A stretch of 64,000 bases of DNA from Aquarana catesbeiana (GCF_042186555.1 NC_133328.1:353385328-353449327); one strand, 5' to 3'. Shown: positions 42,761-54,089, numbered from the stretch's first letter. A program made the numbers and translations. The notes: generated by a model not told the origin, from the sequence alone.

Positions 42761-44204
42761 CTTCCTCGGAGGTTGTGCCTCTGGTGGTGTACTTGGGGCA
42801 GGAGGAGGAGGAGTGGCTTCATCTGCCAGATATGTGGTAGCAGTAAGCTCCCCTCTCAAGCCCTTCTGAAATGCCTAAAAAATCAGACCCTCACAGAGGA
42901 GGCGTTGGCCCTTTTCCAACTCCAGCAATCTGCTGGCTATATAGGTGCCATACGCCTCCTCTGCATTGGGTGGTGTACTCAGGATTTGGCTTGCTTCCCA
43001 TATGAGGGCTAGGGATTCCTGCTCAGTTTGTGTCATTCTCCTTGGCCTTTGGTGGAGAATGTGGAGGGGAGGCGCCTGACACTCCGTACGGCTTCGACTT
43101 GGCCCAGCCACAGCCTCCTCCTCTTTCCCACTGGTCAAGGCCTCCTCCTCTCTCCCACTGGGCAAGGCCTCCTCCTGGCTGAGGTCATCCTGTATCAAAA
43201 AAGGGACATAGTTGTAATTTTGTGTTACGCAATCACACACAATTTTCAGCTCATGACTTGCAAATATAATTCTCAACAAATAGTAAAGGCTATCTAATTG
43301 ACGCCACCATTATTTCAGGTGATCAACAATATCTGAAGTACATAGGCATGCGCACAGGGTGTGCCAGGTGTGCCTGGGCACACCCTAATTGCCTTGTGTG
43401 CTGCATATTCCCGCCTGTTTAGACCACTGATATTTCATCCCCCCCAAAAAATGTTACACAAGCCCAAAAATTTTGGGAAAAGAAAATTTTAAAAATTACA
43501 CTGTCCACTGCCCTACTGACACCATCAGTACATATACACATGCATATGTATTTGAGCTTTGGGGTGCACACCCTAATGCAAGAGGCTGCACACACCTATG
43601 CAGAAGTATATTTTTGGCCACTACTGTCTAGTGATATGTCTACATATTAATATTTGTGCTGAAGTCATTTTTTAGGAAGCACTTAAAAAATTAACACGTT
43701 AACATCATTAATAACATTTACACAATCACAAATTACACAAAAAAGGATACCTGGCTGAAGCTGGGCACATCAACTTCATCAATGCTGAAAAGGCCCAGTT
43801 CTTCCTGGGACTCCTCAGCTGGGGTGGAGGTGAATGGAGGGCTGGAGGGAAGAGTGGAGGGAAGGCTGGAGGGAAGGGTGGGGGGAAGGGTTGAAAGTGA
43901 TTGTCTGGCTTTGGTCTGGTCATCCAGGAATCACATTTTGTGGTAGTACCACAACTTGGGTACATATACTTGGTCAGCTGCTGCACCGGATCTGAGCGAC
44001 TCCTGGATTTTATTGTGTTCCCACTTATACATGTTTCGCAAGATACCAATTTTCTTGTCCACAAACTTGAGGTCTGCCTGGGGGACTCGAGTCTTCACAA
44101 ATTCTAAAAGTGTGCCCAGTGTTGCCTTCCTTACATCCCTATTATAATATAGTGGGTGTTTGACCTCCCACAGGTTTTTCTTTTCCTGATAGAGCTCAAT
44201 AAAT
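42689..44204 (-). pseudogene. MADF-domain protein of Harbinger-type element (copy 3; two stops, 5' end lost)
   Basis: Exon 1 (44204-43751): MADF domain (NLWEVKHPLYYNRDVRKATL, VDKKIGILRNMYKWEHNKIQ, VYVPKLWYYHKM), Ser/Pro-rich linker, end SFSQ|GTATCC. Exon 2 (43189-42689) after GATACAG, phase 0: DDLSQEEALPSG, Glu-rich repeats (SGREEEA, SGKEEEA), AGPSRSRTECQAPPLH, helical tail, and basic end (KAAEKRAGKAPRKTRK). Stops: TGA after YYHKM in exon 1 and TAG at 42875-42877 after CEGLIF. Splice sites and phase agree with copy 2. The CR1 insertion removed the start. The intron holds a hAT MITE (43341-43600). Confidence 0.82.
43341..43600. mobile_element. hAT-type MITE (260 bp) in the MADF intron of copy 3
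   Basis: Ends CATAGGCATGCGCA / TGCACACACCTATG, flanked by CTGAAGTA (43333-43340) and CAGAAGTA (43601-43608), 7 of 8 matching. An 8-bp duplication fits hAT. GGGTGTGC motifs face each other near both ends. Confidence 0.75.
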
Positions 44205-44210
44205 TAAATT

Positions 44211-46306
44211 AAGAATGAGGAAGGACATCTGGTTACAAAGGATGGGGAGATGGCGAAGGTATTGAATTTATTCTTCTCCTCAGTCTTCACGAGTGAATCG
44301 GGGGGCTTCAGTAACCAAAACTGCAGTGTTTATCCTCATGACACAACACAGGAAGCACCTCCATGGTTAACAGAGGACAGAATTAAAATTAGACTTGAGA
44401 AACTTAACATTAATAAATCACCGGGACCAGATGGCTTGCATCCGAGGGTACTTAGGGAACTCAGTCAAGTGATTGCCAGACCGTTGTTCCTAATTTTTAC
44501 AGACAGTCTACTGACTGGAATGGTACCAGCTGATTGGAGAAAAGCCAATGTAGCACCAATATTTAAAAAGGGCCCAAAATACATCCCTGGGAATTACAGA
44601 CCAGTTAGCCTAACATCAATAGTATGTAAACTCTTGGAGGGGATGATAAGGGACTATATACAAGATTTTAGTAATAAGAACGATATCATTAGCAGTAATC
44701 AGCATGGATTCATGAAGAATCGTTCTTGCCAAACCAAACTATTAATCTTCTATGAGGAGGTGAGTTGCCATCTAGATAAAGGAAGGCCCGTAGACGTGGT
44801 GTGTCTGGATTTTGCAAAAGCATTTGACACAGTTCCCCATAAATGTTTACTGTACAAAATAAGGTCCGTTGGCATGGACCATAGGGTGAGTACATGGATT
44901 GAAAACTGGCTACAAGGGCGAGTTCAGAGGGTGGTGATAAATGGGGAGTACTCAGAATGGTCAGGGGTGGGTAGTGGGGTTCCCCAGGGTTCTGTGCTGG
45001 GACCAATCCTATTTAATTTGTTTATAAACGACCTGGAGGATGGGATAAACAGTTCAATCTCTGTATTTGCAGACGATACTAAGCTAAGCAGGGCAATAAC
45101 TTCTCCGCAGGAAGTGGAAACCTTGCAAAAGGACCTGAACAAATTAATGGGGTGGATGACTACATGGCAAATGAGGTTCAATGTAGAAAAATGTAAAATA
45201 ATGCATTTGGGTGGCAAAAATATGAATGCAATCTATACACTGGGGGGACCCTCTGGGGGAATCTAGGATGGAAAAGGACCTGGGGGTCCTAGTAGATGAT
45301 AGGCTCAGCAATGGCATGCAATGCCAAGCTGCTGCTAATAAAGCAAACAGAATATTGGCATGCATTAAAAGGGGGATCAACGCAAGAGATAAAACGATAA
45401 TTCTCCCACTCTACAAGGCTCTGGTCCGGCCGCACCTGGAGTATGCTGTCCAGTTCTGGGCACCAGTCCTCAGGAAGGATGTACTGGAAATGGAGCGAGT
45501 ACAAAGAAGGACAACAAAGCTAATAAAGGGTCTGGAGGATCTTAGTTATGAGGAAAGGTTGCAAGCACTGAACTTATTCTCTCTGGAGAAGAGACGCTTG
45601 AGAGGGGATATGATTTCAATTTACAAATACTGTACTGGTGACCCCACAATAGGGATAAAACTTTTTCGCAGAAGAGAGTTTAATAAGACTCGTGGCCACT
45701 CATTACAATTAGAAGAAAAGAGGTGTAACCTTAAACTACGTAGAGGGTTCGTTACTGTAAGAGCGGCAAGGATGTGGAATTCCCTTCGTGCCCTTGCACA
45801 CTGGGGCGGGGGGCGGCGTCGGCGGTAAAACGCCGCTATTATTAGCGGCGTTTTACCGTCGGTATGTGGCCGCTAGCGGGGCGGTTCTACCCCCCGCTAG
45901 CGGCCGAGAAAGGGTTAAATACCACCGCAAAGCGCCTCTGCAGAGGTGCTTTGCCGGCGGTATAGCCGCGCCGTCCCATTGATTTCAATGGGCAGGAGCG
46001 GTAAAGGAGCGGTATACACACCGCTCCTTCACCGCTCCGAAGATGCTGCTAGCAGGACTTTTTTTATCGTCCTGCCAGCGCATCGCTCCAGTGTGCAAGC
46101 CCTCGGGGCTTGCACACTGGAATGAAAGTAGCGGCACTTTCCGGGCGGTTTGCAGGCGCTATTATTAGCGCAATAGCGCCTGCAAACCGCCCCAGTGTGC
46201 AAGGGCTCTGCCACAGGTGGTGGTCTCAGCGGGGAGCATTGATAGCTTCAAGAAACTATTAGATAATCACCTGAATGACCGCAACATACAGGGATATACA
46301 ATGTAA
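44211..46306 (+). pseudogene. CR1 reverse transcriptase (frameshift, MITE insertion)
   Basis: First part 44211-45266: NKSPGPDGLHPRVLRELS, YRPVSLTSIVCKLLE, QHGFMKNRSCQTKL, LDFAKAFDTVPHKCL, GVPQGSVLGPILFNL, FADDTKLS. A 1-base change in the G-run near 45255 moves it to the frame 45226-45828: SRMEKDLGVLVDDRLSNG, KALVRPHLEYAVQFWAP, RRTTKLIKGLEDLSYEERL, RMWNSL. A MITE interrupts after WNSLRA, and the end (SAGSIDSFKKLLDNHL.., stop at 46304-46306) lies beyond it. No endonuclease domain remains, so the copy is dead on arrival. Confidence 0.9.
45789..46203. mobile_element. GC-rich hairpin MITE inside CR1
   Basis: Begins CCCTTGCACACTGGGGCGG and ends CCGCCCCAGTGTGCAAGGG, perfect inverted repeats of 19 bp. 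Internally there are several more hairpins (AAAACGCCGCTATTATTAGC.., CCGCTAGCGG, TTGCACACTGG). Much richer in CpG than anything nearby. Target duplication unclear. Confidence 0.85.
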
Positions 46307-46394
46307 TACTGACACATAATCACACACATAGGTTGAACTTGATGGACTTGTGTCTTTTTTCAACCTCACTTACTATGTAACTATGTAACTATGA

Positions 46395-46690
46395 ACAATT
46401 TCCAAGGGTGACATCACATGCACCATTCTTTAAATGTTGAACTTTGTAAGTTCTTTAATGTTTTGGTATGTTTTTAAAAACACTGTTGTGAATGTAAATA
46501 TTTTTATCAAGGTCTATTTTTGCAAAAATATGGCTTTAATAACGTTAAAAAAAAAATATTTTTACACCAAAAAAAATGAAAAAAAAAAAATAAAAACAAA
46601 AAAATTATTCAAAAATGCACCTTTCAATGTGCACACAGTAAAAAGTTTTTACTAATACAATGTGTGTAGCTGGTTATTTCTGAAAAAAAA
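46395..46690. other. AT-rich interval, possible Harbinger copy 3 remnant
   Basis: GTTGAACTTTGTAAGTTCT at 46437 resembles GTGAACTTTGTAAGTTCT at 11598 in copy 2, just past the Myb-like gene. If real, a segment equal to about 9.6-11.6 kb of copy 2 was lost around the CR1. No gene. Confidence 0.3.
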
Positions 46691-47856
46691 AATTCTAATA
46701 CGCTTTGGATCTGATACCTTCTCCTCTGGATCCCGGGCTGTCCTCATTTGCATCCAATGTTTTATATCCTGGAACTCTTGATTGCGGTTGCTGGGTGAGG
46801 ATTTTCCTTTGAATCCTTACAGATACTAATTTGCTGTTCTTATTTATTGATAACAAAATTGCCCTCAGTTTTATCTAAGTCTAACACAGTCCCTTTGCTC
46901 TATATTGCAGCATCTCTATAATGAGTGCTTAGGTTAACACTCCAGCTGATCCTACTATTAACCAGTTGCCGACCGCCGCACGAACATATACGTCCTCAGA
47001 GCGGCACGGGCAGGCAAAAGGACTTACAGGTACGTCCTTGCCTGCCCGCGGGTGGGGGGTCCGATCGGACCCCCCCCAGTGCCTGCGGCAGTCGGCAAAT
47101 CTCCCCCGGCGATCGGTGGTGAGGGGGAGGCCATCCACTCGTGGCCCCCCCCTCGCGATCGCTCCCAGCCAATAGGATCATTTCCCTGCCTCTGTAATGT
47201 ACACAAAGGCAGAGGAAATGATGTCATCTCTCCTCGGCTTGGTATTTTCCATTCTGGCGCCGAGGAGAGAAGACTGTACTGTGAGTTACACAAACACACA
47301 CACACACAGTAGAACATGCCAGGCACACATTACACCCCTGATAACCCCCCGATCCCCCCCAATCACCCCCCCCCCTGTCACAAACTGACACCAAGCAGGT
47401 TTTTTTTTTTTTTTTTTTCTGATTACTGCATTGGTGTCAGTTTGTGACAGTTACAGTGTTAGGTCAGTGAGTGTTAGCCCCCTTTAGGTCTAGGGTACCC
47501 CCCTAACACCCCCAATAAAGTTTTAACCCCTTGATCACCCCCCGTCACCAGTGTCGCTAAGCGATCATTTTTCTGATCGCTGTATTAGTGTCGCTGGTGA
47601 CGCTAGTTAGGGAGGTAAATATTTAGGTTCGCCGTCAGCGTTTTATAGTGACAGGGACCCCCATATACTACCTAATAAATGTTTTAACCCCTTGATGGCC
47701 CCCTAGTTAACCCTTTCACCACTGATCACTGTATAACCGTTACAGGTGACGCTGGTTAGTTCGTTTATTTTTTATAGTGTCAGGGCACCCGCCGTTTATT
47801 ACCGAATAAAGGTTTAGCCCCCTGATCGCCCGGCGGTAATATGCATCGCCCCAAGC

Positions 47857-48572
47857 AGCGTCAGATTAGCGCCAGTACCGCTAACACCCACGCACGCAGC
47901 ATACGCCTCCCTTAGTGGTATAGTATCTGAACGAATCAATATCTGATCCGATCAGATCTATACTAGCGTCCCCAGCAGTTTAGGGTTCCCAAAAACGCAG
48001 TGTTAGCGGGATCAGCCCAGATACCTGCTAGCACCTGCGTTTTGCCCCTCCGCCCAGCCCAGCCCAGCCCACCCAAGTGCAGTATCGATCGATCACTGTC
48101 ACTTACAAAACACTAAACGCATAACTGCAGCGTTCGCAGAGTCAGGCCTGATCCCTGCGATCGCTAACAGTTTTTTTGGTAGCGTTTTGGTGAACTGACA
48201 AGCACCAACCCCAGGCAGCGTCAGGTTAGTGCCAGTAGCGCTAACACCCACGCACGCACCGTACACCTCCCTTAGTGGTATAGTATCTGAACGAATCAAT
48301 ATCTGATCCGATCAGATCTATACTAGCGTCCCCAGCAGTTTAGGGTTCCCAAAAACGCAGTGTTAGCAGGATCAGCCCAGATACCTGCTAGCACCTGCGT
48401 TTTGCCCCTCCGCCCGGCCCAGCCCAGCCCACCCAAGTGCAGTATCGATCGATCACTGTCACTTACAAAACACTAAACGCATAACTGCAGCGTTCGCAGA
48501 GTCAGGCCTGATCCCTGCAATCGCTAACAGTTTTTTTTGTAGCGTTTTGGTGAACTGGCAAGCACCAGCGGC
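47857..48572. repeat. Two tandem ~359-bp units
   Basis: GCAGCGTCAGATTAGCGCCA at about 47857 and GCAGCGTCAGGTTAGTGCCA at about 48216 begin two copies that remain nearly identical for ~350 bp (GTATAGTATCTGAACGAATC, CAGTATCGATCGATCACTGT). They lie directly upstream of the transposase remnant. Function unknown. Confidence 0.9.
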
Positions 48573-48622
48573 CTAGTACCCCCGGTCGTAGTCAAACCAG
48601 CACTGCAGTAACACTTGGTGAC

Positions 48623-48983
48623 GTGGCGAGTCCCATAAGTGCAGTTCAAGCTGGTGAGGTGGCAAGCACAAGTAGTGTCCCGCTGTCACCAAAAAGACAA
48701 ACACAGGCCCGTCGTGCCCATAGTGCCCTTCCTGCTGCATTCGCCAATCCTAATTGGGAACCCACCGCTTCTGCAGCGCCCGTACTTCCCCCATTCACAT
48801 CCCCAACCAAATGCAGTCAGCTGCATGAGAGGCATTTTCTTTATGTCCTCCCGAGTACCCCTACCCAGCGAACCCCCCCAAAAAAGATGTCGTGTCTGCA
48901 GAAAGCGCGGATATAGGCGTGACACCCGCTATTATTGTATTGGTGAATGTTTTGAATGCTACCATTCACTAGTTCAGTATTAG
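48623..48983 (+). pseudogene. piggyBac transposase remnant, N-terminus fused to C-terminus
   Basis: ANPNWEPTASAAPVLPPFTS corresponds to the transposase N-terminal segment LANPIWLSSNSASPIIPPFT of the element at 55788. It is joined directly to QLHERHFLYVLPSTP, the start of the C-terminal Cys-rich region (LHERHFLFSIPPSE there). A frameshift at the C/A run near 48886 leads to CRVCRKRGYRRDTRYYC..CIGECFECYH. The whole catalytic core and the middle of the zinc-binding loop are missing. Hence non-autonomous. Confidence 0.85.
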
Positions 48984-49649
48984 CGTAGGGTACAGCATTG
49001 CACAGACTAGGCACACTTTCACAGGGTCTCCCAGGATGCCATCGCATTTTGAGAGACCCGAACCTGGAACCGGTTACAGTTATAAAAGTTACAGTTACAA
49101 AAAAAAGTGTAAAAAAAAAAAAAAACACATACAAAAATATAAAATAAAAAAAAAATAGTTGTCGTTTTATTGTTCTCTCTCTCTATTCTCTCTCTATTGT
49201 TCTGCTCTTTTTTACTGTATTCTATTCTGCAATGTTTTATTGTTATTATGTTTTATCATGTTTGTTTTTCAGGTATGCAATTTTTTATACTTTACCGTTT
49301 ACTGCGCTTTATTGTTAACCATTTTTTTGTCTTCAGGTACGCCATTCACGACTTTGAGTGGTTATACCAGAATGATGCCTGCAGGTTTAGGTATCATCTT
49401 GGTATCATTCTTTTCAGCCAGCGGTCGGCTTTCATGTAAAAGCAATCCTAGCGGCTAATTAGCCTCTAGACTGCTTTTACAAGCAGTGGGAGGGAATGCC
49501 CCCCCCCAACGTCTTCCGTGTTTTTCTCTGGCTCTCCTGTCTCAACAGGGAACCTGAAATGCAGCCGGTGATTCAGCCAGCTGACCATAGAGCTGATCAG
49601 AGACCAGAGTGGCTCCAAACATCTCTATGGCCTAAGAAACCGGAAGCTA
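48984..49649. other. Non-coding part of piggyBac derivative B
   Basis: A-rich and CT-rich stretches (49093-49200) and a segment of unknown origin (49255-49650). Frames at 49159-49458 are low-complexity; no gene supported. Confidence 0.4.
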
Positions 49650-50487
49650 TGAGCATTTTATGACTTAGATTTCGCCGGATATAAACAGCGCCATTGGGAA
49701 ATTGGGAAAGCATTTTATCACACCGATCTTGGTGTGGTCAGATGCTTTGAGGGCAGAGGAGAAATCTAGGGTCTAATAGACCCCAATTTTTCCAAAAAAG
49801 AGTACCTGTCACTACCTATTGCTATGATAGGGGATATTTACATTCCCTGAGATAACAATAAAAATGATTTAAAAAAAAAAAAAAAATGAAAGGAACAGTT
49901 TAAAAATAAGATAAAAAAAATAATAATAATAAAGAAAAAAAAAAAAAAAAAGCACCCTTGTCCCCCCTGCTCTCGCGCTAAGGCGAACGCAAGCATCGGT
50001 CTGGCGTCAAATGTAAACAGCAATTGCACCATGCACCGCGAACGTCAGATCGAGGGCAGTAATTTTAGCAGTAGACCTCCTCTGTAAATCTAAAGTGGTA
50101 ACCTGTAAAGGCTTTTAAAGGCTTTTAAAAATGTATTTAGTTTGTCGCCACTGCACGTGTTGTGCGCAATTTTAAAGCATGTCATGTTTGGTGTCCATGT
50201 ACTCTGCCTAAGATCATCTTTTTTATTTCATCAAACATTTGGGCAATATAGTGTGTTTTAGTGCATTAAAATTTAAAAAAGTGTGTTTTTTCCCCAAAAA
50301 ATGCGTTTTAAAAATCGCTGCGCAAATACTGTGTGAAAAAAAAAATGAAACACCCACCATTTTAATCTGTAGGGCATTTGCTTTAAAAAAAATATATAGT
50401 GTGTGGGGGTTCAAAGTAATTTTCTTGCAAAAAAAAATATTTTTTTATGTAATCAAAAAGTGTCAGAAAGGGCTTTGTCTTCAAGTG
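49650..50487 (-). repeat. Inverted relative of the repeat at 23700-24815
   Basis: Its reverse complement shares blocks in the same order with 23.9-24.5 kb (see there). It lies inside piggyBac derivative B. Class unknown. Confidence 0.65.
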
Positions 50488-50495
50488 GTTAAAAG

Positions 50496-51436
50496 TAGGG
50501 TTGTCCCGATACCGATACTAGTATCGGTATCGGCACTGATACCGAGCATTTGCCCAAGTACTTGTACTCGGGCAAATGCTCCCGATGCTTCCCCGATACC
50601 TGGAAGACAGCTGTGATCGGCGCGTGGGGGAGTTACAAGATTCTCCCCCAGCGGCTTTCACCAGCTTTAGTGACATACAGCGGCGATCGCTCACAGCTGA
50701 CTGTCACTGCATCCTCCTCCATGCCCCCTCCTTTCCTCTGTGCCTCTCCGCTGTCCCCTGCATTTCTCTCTCCTTATCTGTCCCCCTCGTACTCCCCCTT
50801 CGTTCCTCTCTCCTTATCTGTCCCCCTCCGTTCTCCCCCTCCGTTCCTCTCTCCTTATCTGTCCCCTGCATTCCTCTCTCCTTATCTCTCCTCTCAGTTC
50901 TCCCCCTCAGTTCCTCCGTCCCCCTCCTCCTTCCTTTGTGTATGGATAGAGTCAGCTGACTCTGTCCATTAACATAACTGAAACATTGTAATCTCCTGTG
51001 ATTACGATGTGTCAGTTTATGAATGGAGAGAAGCCGCTGTCTTCTCTCCATTCATTCTCAGTGCAGCTGACGCTGCAGAGAAAGGGACTGGGGAATCTCT
51101 ATCCTCTGTCTCTTTCTCTGTCTCAAGGGGGAGATATCAGAGGTCTGTTAAGACCCCTGATATCTCACCAAAGCCCCCCAAAAGGGCTGATTAAAAAAAA
51201 ACAAAAAAACAATAAAGAATAAAAAAATATTATTGTAAAAAATAAAAATTGTAAAAAAAAACAAAAAAAACACACACACATACAACGTTCAACCCCCCCC
51301 CCCCAAAAAAAATAGCAAAAAAAAAACTGTCACGTGACATTAAAAAAAAGTATCAGTAATCGGTATCGGTGAGTACTTGAAAAAAAGTATCGGTACTTGT
51401 ACTCGGTCCTAAAAAAGTGGTATCGGGACAACCCTA
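50496..51436. mobile_element. Non-autonomous hAT-like element (941 bp)
   Basis: Ends TAGGGTTGTCCCGATACC / GGTATCGGGACAACCCTA. Flanks GTTAAAAG (50488-50495) and GTTAGAAG (51437-51444) match at 7 of 8, a hAT-type 8-bp duplication. Next to each end lie GTATCGG and AAGTACTTG motifs in facing orientation. The middle is pyrimidine-rich with tandem CTCTCCTTATCTGTCCCC units (50765-50935). No transposase. Confidence 0.85.
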
Positions 51437-51480
51437 GTTAGAAGAGTGAGTGATGTGTGACATAAGTTTCTAAATGTTGT

Positions 51481-52560
51481 GCATAAAATGCCAGGACAGT
51501 TCAAACCCCCCCCAAATGACCCCCTGTTGGAAAGTAGACACCCCAAGCTATTTGCTGAGAGGCATGTCGAGTCCATGGAATATTTTATATTGTGACACAA
51601 GTTGCGGGAAAGAGACAATTTTGTATTATTTTTATTTTTTTTTGCGCAAAGTTGTCACTAAATGATATATTGCTCAAACATGCCATGGGAATATGTGAAA
51701 TTACACCCCAAAATACATTCTGTTGCTTCTCCTGAGTATGGGGATATCACATGTGTGAGACTTTTTGGGAGCCTAGCCGCGTACGGGACCCCGAAAACCA
51801 AGCACCGCCTTCAGGCTTTCTAAGGCCGTAAATTTTTGATTTCACTCTTCACTGCCTATCACAGTTTCGGAGGACATGGAATGCCCAGGTGGCAAACCCC
51901 CCCCCCCAAATGACCCCATTTTGGAAAGTAGACACCCCAAGCTATTTGCTGAGAGGTATAGTGAGTATTTTGCAGACCTCACTTTTTGTCACAAAGTTTT
52001 GAAAATTGAAAAAAGAAAAAAAAAATGTTTTTTTCTCGTCTTTCTTTATTTTCAAAAACAAATGAGAGCTGCAAAACACTCACCATGCCTCTCAGCAAAT
52101 AGCTTGGGGTGTCTACTTTCCAAAATGGGGTCATTTGGGGGGGGGGTTTGTGCCACCTGGGCATTCCATGGCCTCCGAAACTGTGATAGGCAGTGAAGAG
52201 TGAAATCAAAAATTTACACCCTTAGAAATCCTGAAGGCGGTGATTGGTTTTCGGGGCCCCGTACGCGGCTAGGCTCCCAAAAAGTCCCACACATGTGGTA
52301 TCCCCATACTCAGGAGAAGTAGCTAAATGTATTTTGGGGTGCAATTCCACATATGCCCATGGCCTGTGTGAGCAATATATCATTTAGTGACAACTTTGTG
52401 CTAAAAAAAAAAAAAAAAAAAAATTGTCACTTTCCCGCAACTTGTGTCAAAATATAAAACATTCCATGGACTCAACATGCCTCAAAGCAAATAGCTTGGG
52501 GTGTCTACTTTCCAAAATGGGGTCATTTGGGGGGGGTTTATGCCATCTGGGCATTTTATG
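51481..52560. repeat. 1.1-kb imperfect palindrome (arms ~530 bp)
   Basis: Axis near 52020. Facing pairs include GCATAAAATGCC (51481) with GGCATTTTATGGC (52550), CTTTGC.GAGAGGCATG with CATGCCTC..AGCAAATAG, GACCCCGAAAACCAA with TTGGTTTTCGGGGCC, and TTTCGGAGGACATGGAATGC with GCATTCCATGGCCTCCGAAA. It looks like one ~390-bp tandem unit inverted against others. Confidence 0.85.
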
Positions 52561-52935
52561 GCCTTCAAAACTGTGATAGGTAGTGAGGAGTAAAATCAAA
52601 AATGTACGCCCTTAGAAATCCTGAAGGCAGTGATTGGTTTTCGGGGCCCCGTACGCAGCTAGGCTCCCAAAAAGTCCCACACATGTGGTATCCCCATACT
52701 CAGGAGAAGCAGCTAAATGTATTTTGGGGTGCAATTCCACATATGCCCATGGCTTGTGTGAGCAATATATCATTTAGTGACAACTTTTTGTAATTTTTTT
52801 TTTTTGTCATTATTCAATCACTTGGGACAAAAAAATGAATATTCAATGGGTTCAACATGCCTCTCAGCAATTTCCTTGGGGTGTCTACTTTCCAAAATGG
52901 GGTCATTTGTGGGGGTTTTGTGCTGCCCTGCCATT
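52200..52935 (+). repeat. ~390-bp direct repeat units near the right end of piggyBac B
   Basis: AAATCCTGAAGGC..GTGATTGG at 52226 and 52616, CACACATGTGGTATCCCCAT at 52289 and 52679, TTTCCAAAATGGGGTCATTT at 52119, 52510 and 52891. The spacing is about 390 bp. Motifs are shared with the array at 58800-60740 in piggyBac A. Confidence 0.85.
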
Positions 52936-53549
52936 TTACCACCTCAAGAAACGACATAGGCAGTCATAAATTAAAGGCTGTGTAAATTCCAGAAAATGTA
53001 CCCTAGTTTGTAGGCGCTATAACTTTTGCGCAAACCAATAAATATACACTTATTGACATTTTTTTTACCAAAGACATGTGGCCGAATACATTTTGGCCTA
53101 AATGTATGACTAAAATTGAGTTTATTGGGTTTTTTTTAGAACAAAAAGTAGAAAATATCATTTTTTTTCAAAATTTTCGGTCTTTTTCCGTGTATAGCGC
53201 AAAAAATAAAAACGGCAGAGGTGATCAAATACCATCAAAAGAAAGCTCTATTTGTGGGAAGAAAAGGACGCAAATTTCGTTTGGGTACAGCATTGCATGA
53301 CCGCACAATTAGCAGTTAAAGCGACGCAGTGCCAAATTGTAAAAAGTGCTCTGGTCAGGAAGGGGGTAAATCCTTCCGGGGCTGAAGTGGTTAATGACCC
53401 CAGTGGTTGTCTTGCCTTATTATGTTTGGGGGTCCAAGCACACATTTTTGGCTTTGCAGGGTATGATTGGGTGGGGTTGCTGTGTATATATGAGGGGTTT
53501 TTTTTAGTGTTGTGGCACAACACTAGAACAACTTTTTAAGATATATGTC

Positions 53550-54089
53550 TATCTACTATAATGGCTCCCTTGGCTCCTAGCTTGGAATATTAGGAACCTT
53601 AATGCTCTCTAGTGTTTACATATCTTAAAACATATTGCCCCCATCTTCTGAATTCTCTAGAAAACCCATGTCATGGGCAGTAGGATCCTGAGTTTTAAAA
53701 AGCCACGGGTGGGAAATTACTACTATGCTGCCTACTCCTCCAATGCTAGAAACGTTAGTATTCTCATCCATAGGTTTTAAACATTCAAACTGGACATGGA
53801 GGGAAAATATGTTCTCTTGCTTGCTATCATTAACACTGTCTATATGTTGATACTTGGAGCTTATATTCCTCCATCAGCCAATGCCGCACATCTTCATCAA
53901 TTGATGTCCATGACTTTTACCTATCCAATGGACAATGTTATAATTGTCTGTGATTTCAACATGATGCCCTGTCTGTCTTTAGACAAACTAGCATATCGAA
54001 ACGGACAAGCCTGTTTGGTCCACAAGATGCCTGACATTAGGAATACGTGCATAAGAGGAGTTTACTTGTTACCCCTCTACATTCAACAT
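53550..54089 (+). pseudogene. L1 ORF2 endonuclease fragment
   Basis: Scattered frames give ASWNIRNLNAL, LEKTHVMGS, NARNVSILIHR, LILGAYIPPSANAAHLHQLM and NVIIVCDFNMMPCLSLD, the order seen in L1 APE endonucleases (WNVRG, E, VSILI, YVPP, GDFN). Several frameshifts. It continues at 61276 beyond the MITE. Confidence 0.7.

Larger units (their letters stand above)
41201..44204. mobile_element. PIF/Harbinger-type transposon, copy 3 (left part)
   Basis: Starts TGCCGCGTACACACGAGTGG after TTA (41198-41200). The subterminal region (41201-41840) aligns in blocks with copies 1 and 2. The MADF gene occupies 42689-44204 (minus). A CR1 LINE then cuts the element at about 44205; the Myb-like and transposase genes and the right end are not found. 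The segment after the CR1 (46395-46690) shares GAACTTTGTAAGTTCT with 11599 in copy 2 and may be a remnant. Confidence 0.8.
44205..46394 (+). mobile_element. CR1 LINE, 5'-truncated
   Basis: Plus-strand element starting inside the protein (NEEGHLVTKDGE before the RT) and ending in the 3' repeat ACTATGTAACTATGTAACTA (about 46373-46390), a typical CR1-type tail of short tandem units rather than poly(A). It cuts the MADF gene of Harbinger copy 3. A GC-rich MITE sits inside its last coding part (45789-46203). Confidence 0.85.
46958..53394. mobile_element. piggyBac derivative B (6.4 kb, transposase mostly deleted)
   Basis: TTAA at both ends (46958-46961, 53391-53394). Left end TTAACCAGTTGCCGACC, right end GGGGCTGAAGTGGTTAA. 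It keeps a remnant of the transposase in which the N-terminal part is joined to the C-terminal zinc-binding part (48623-48983). It is enlarged by a duplicated ~359-bp block, an inverted repeat segment (49650-50487), a hAT copy (50496-51436), a 1.1-kb palindrome (51481-52560) and ~390-bp tandem units. Confidence 0.85.
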
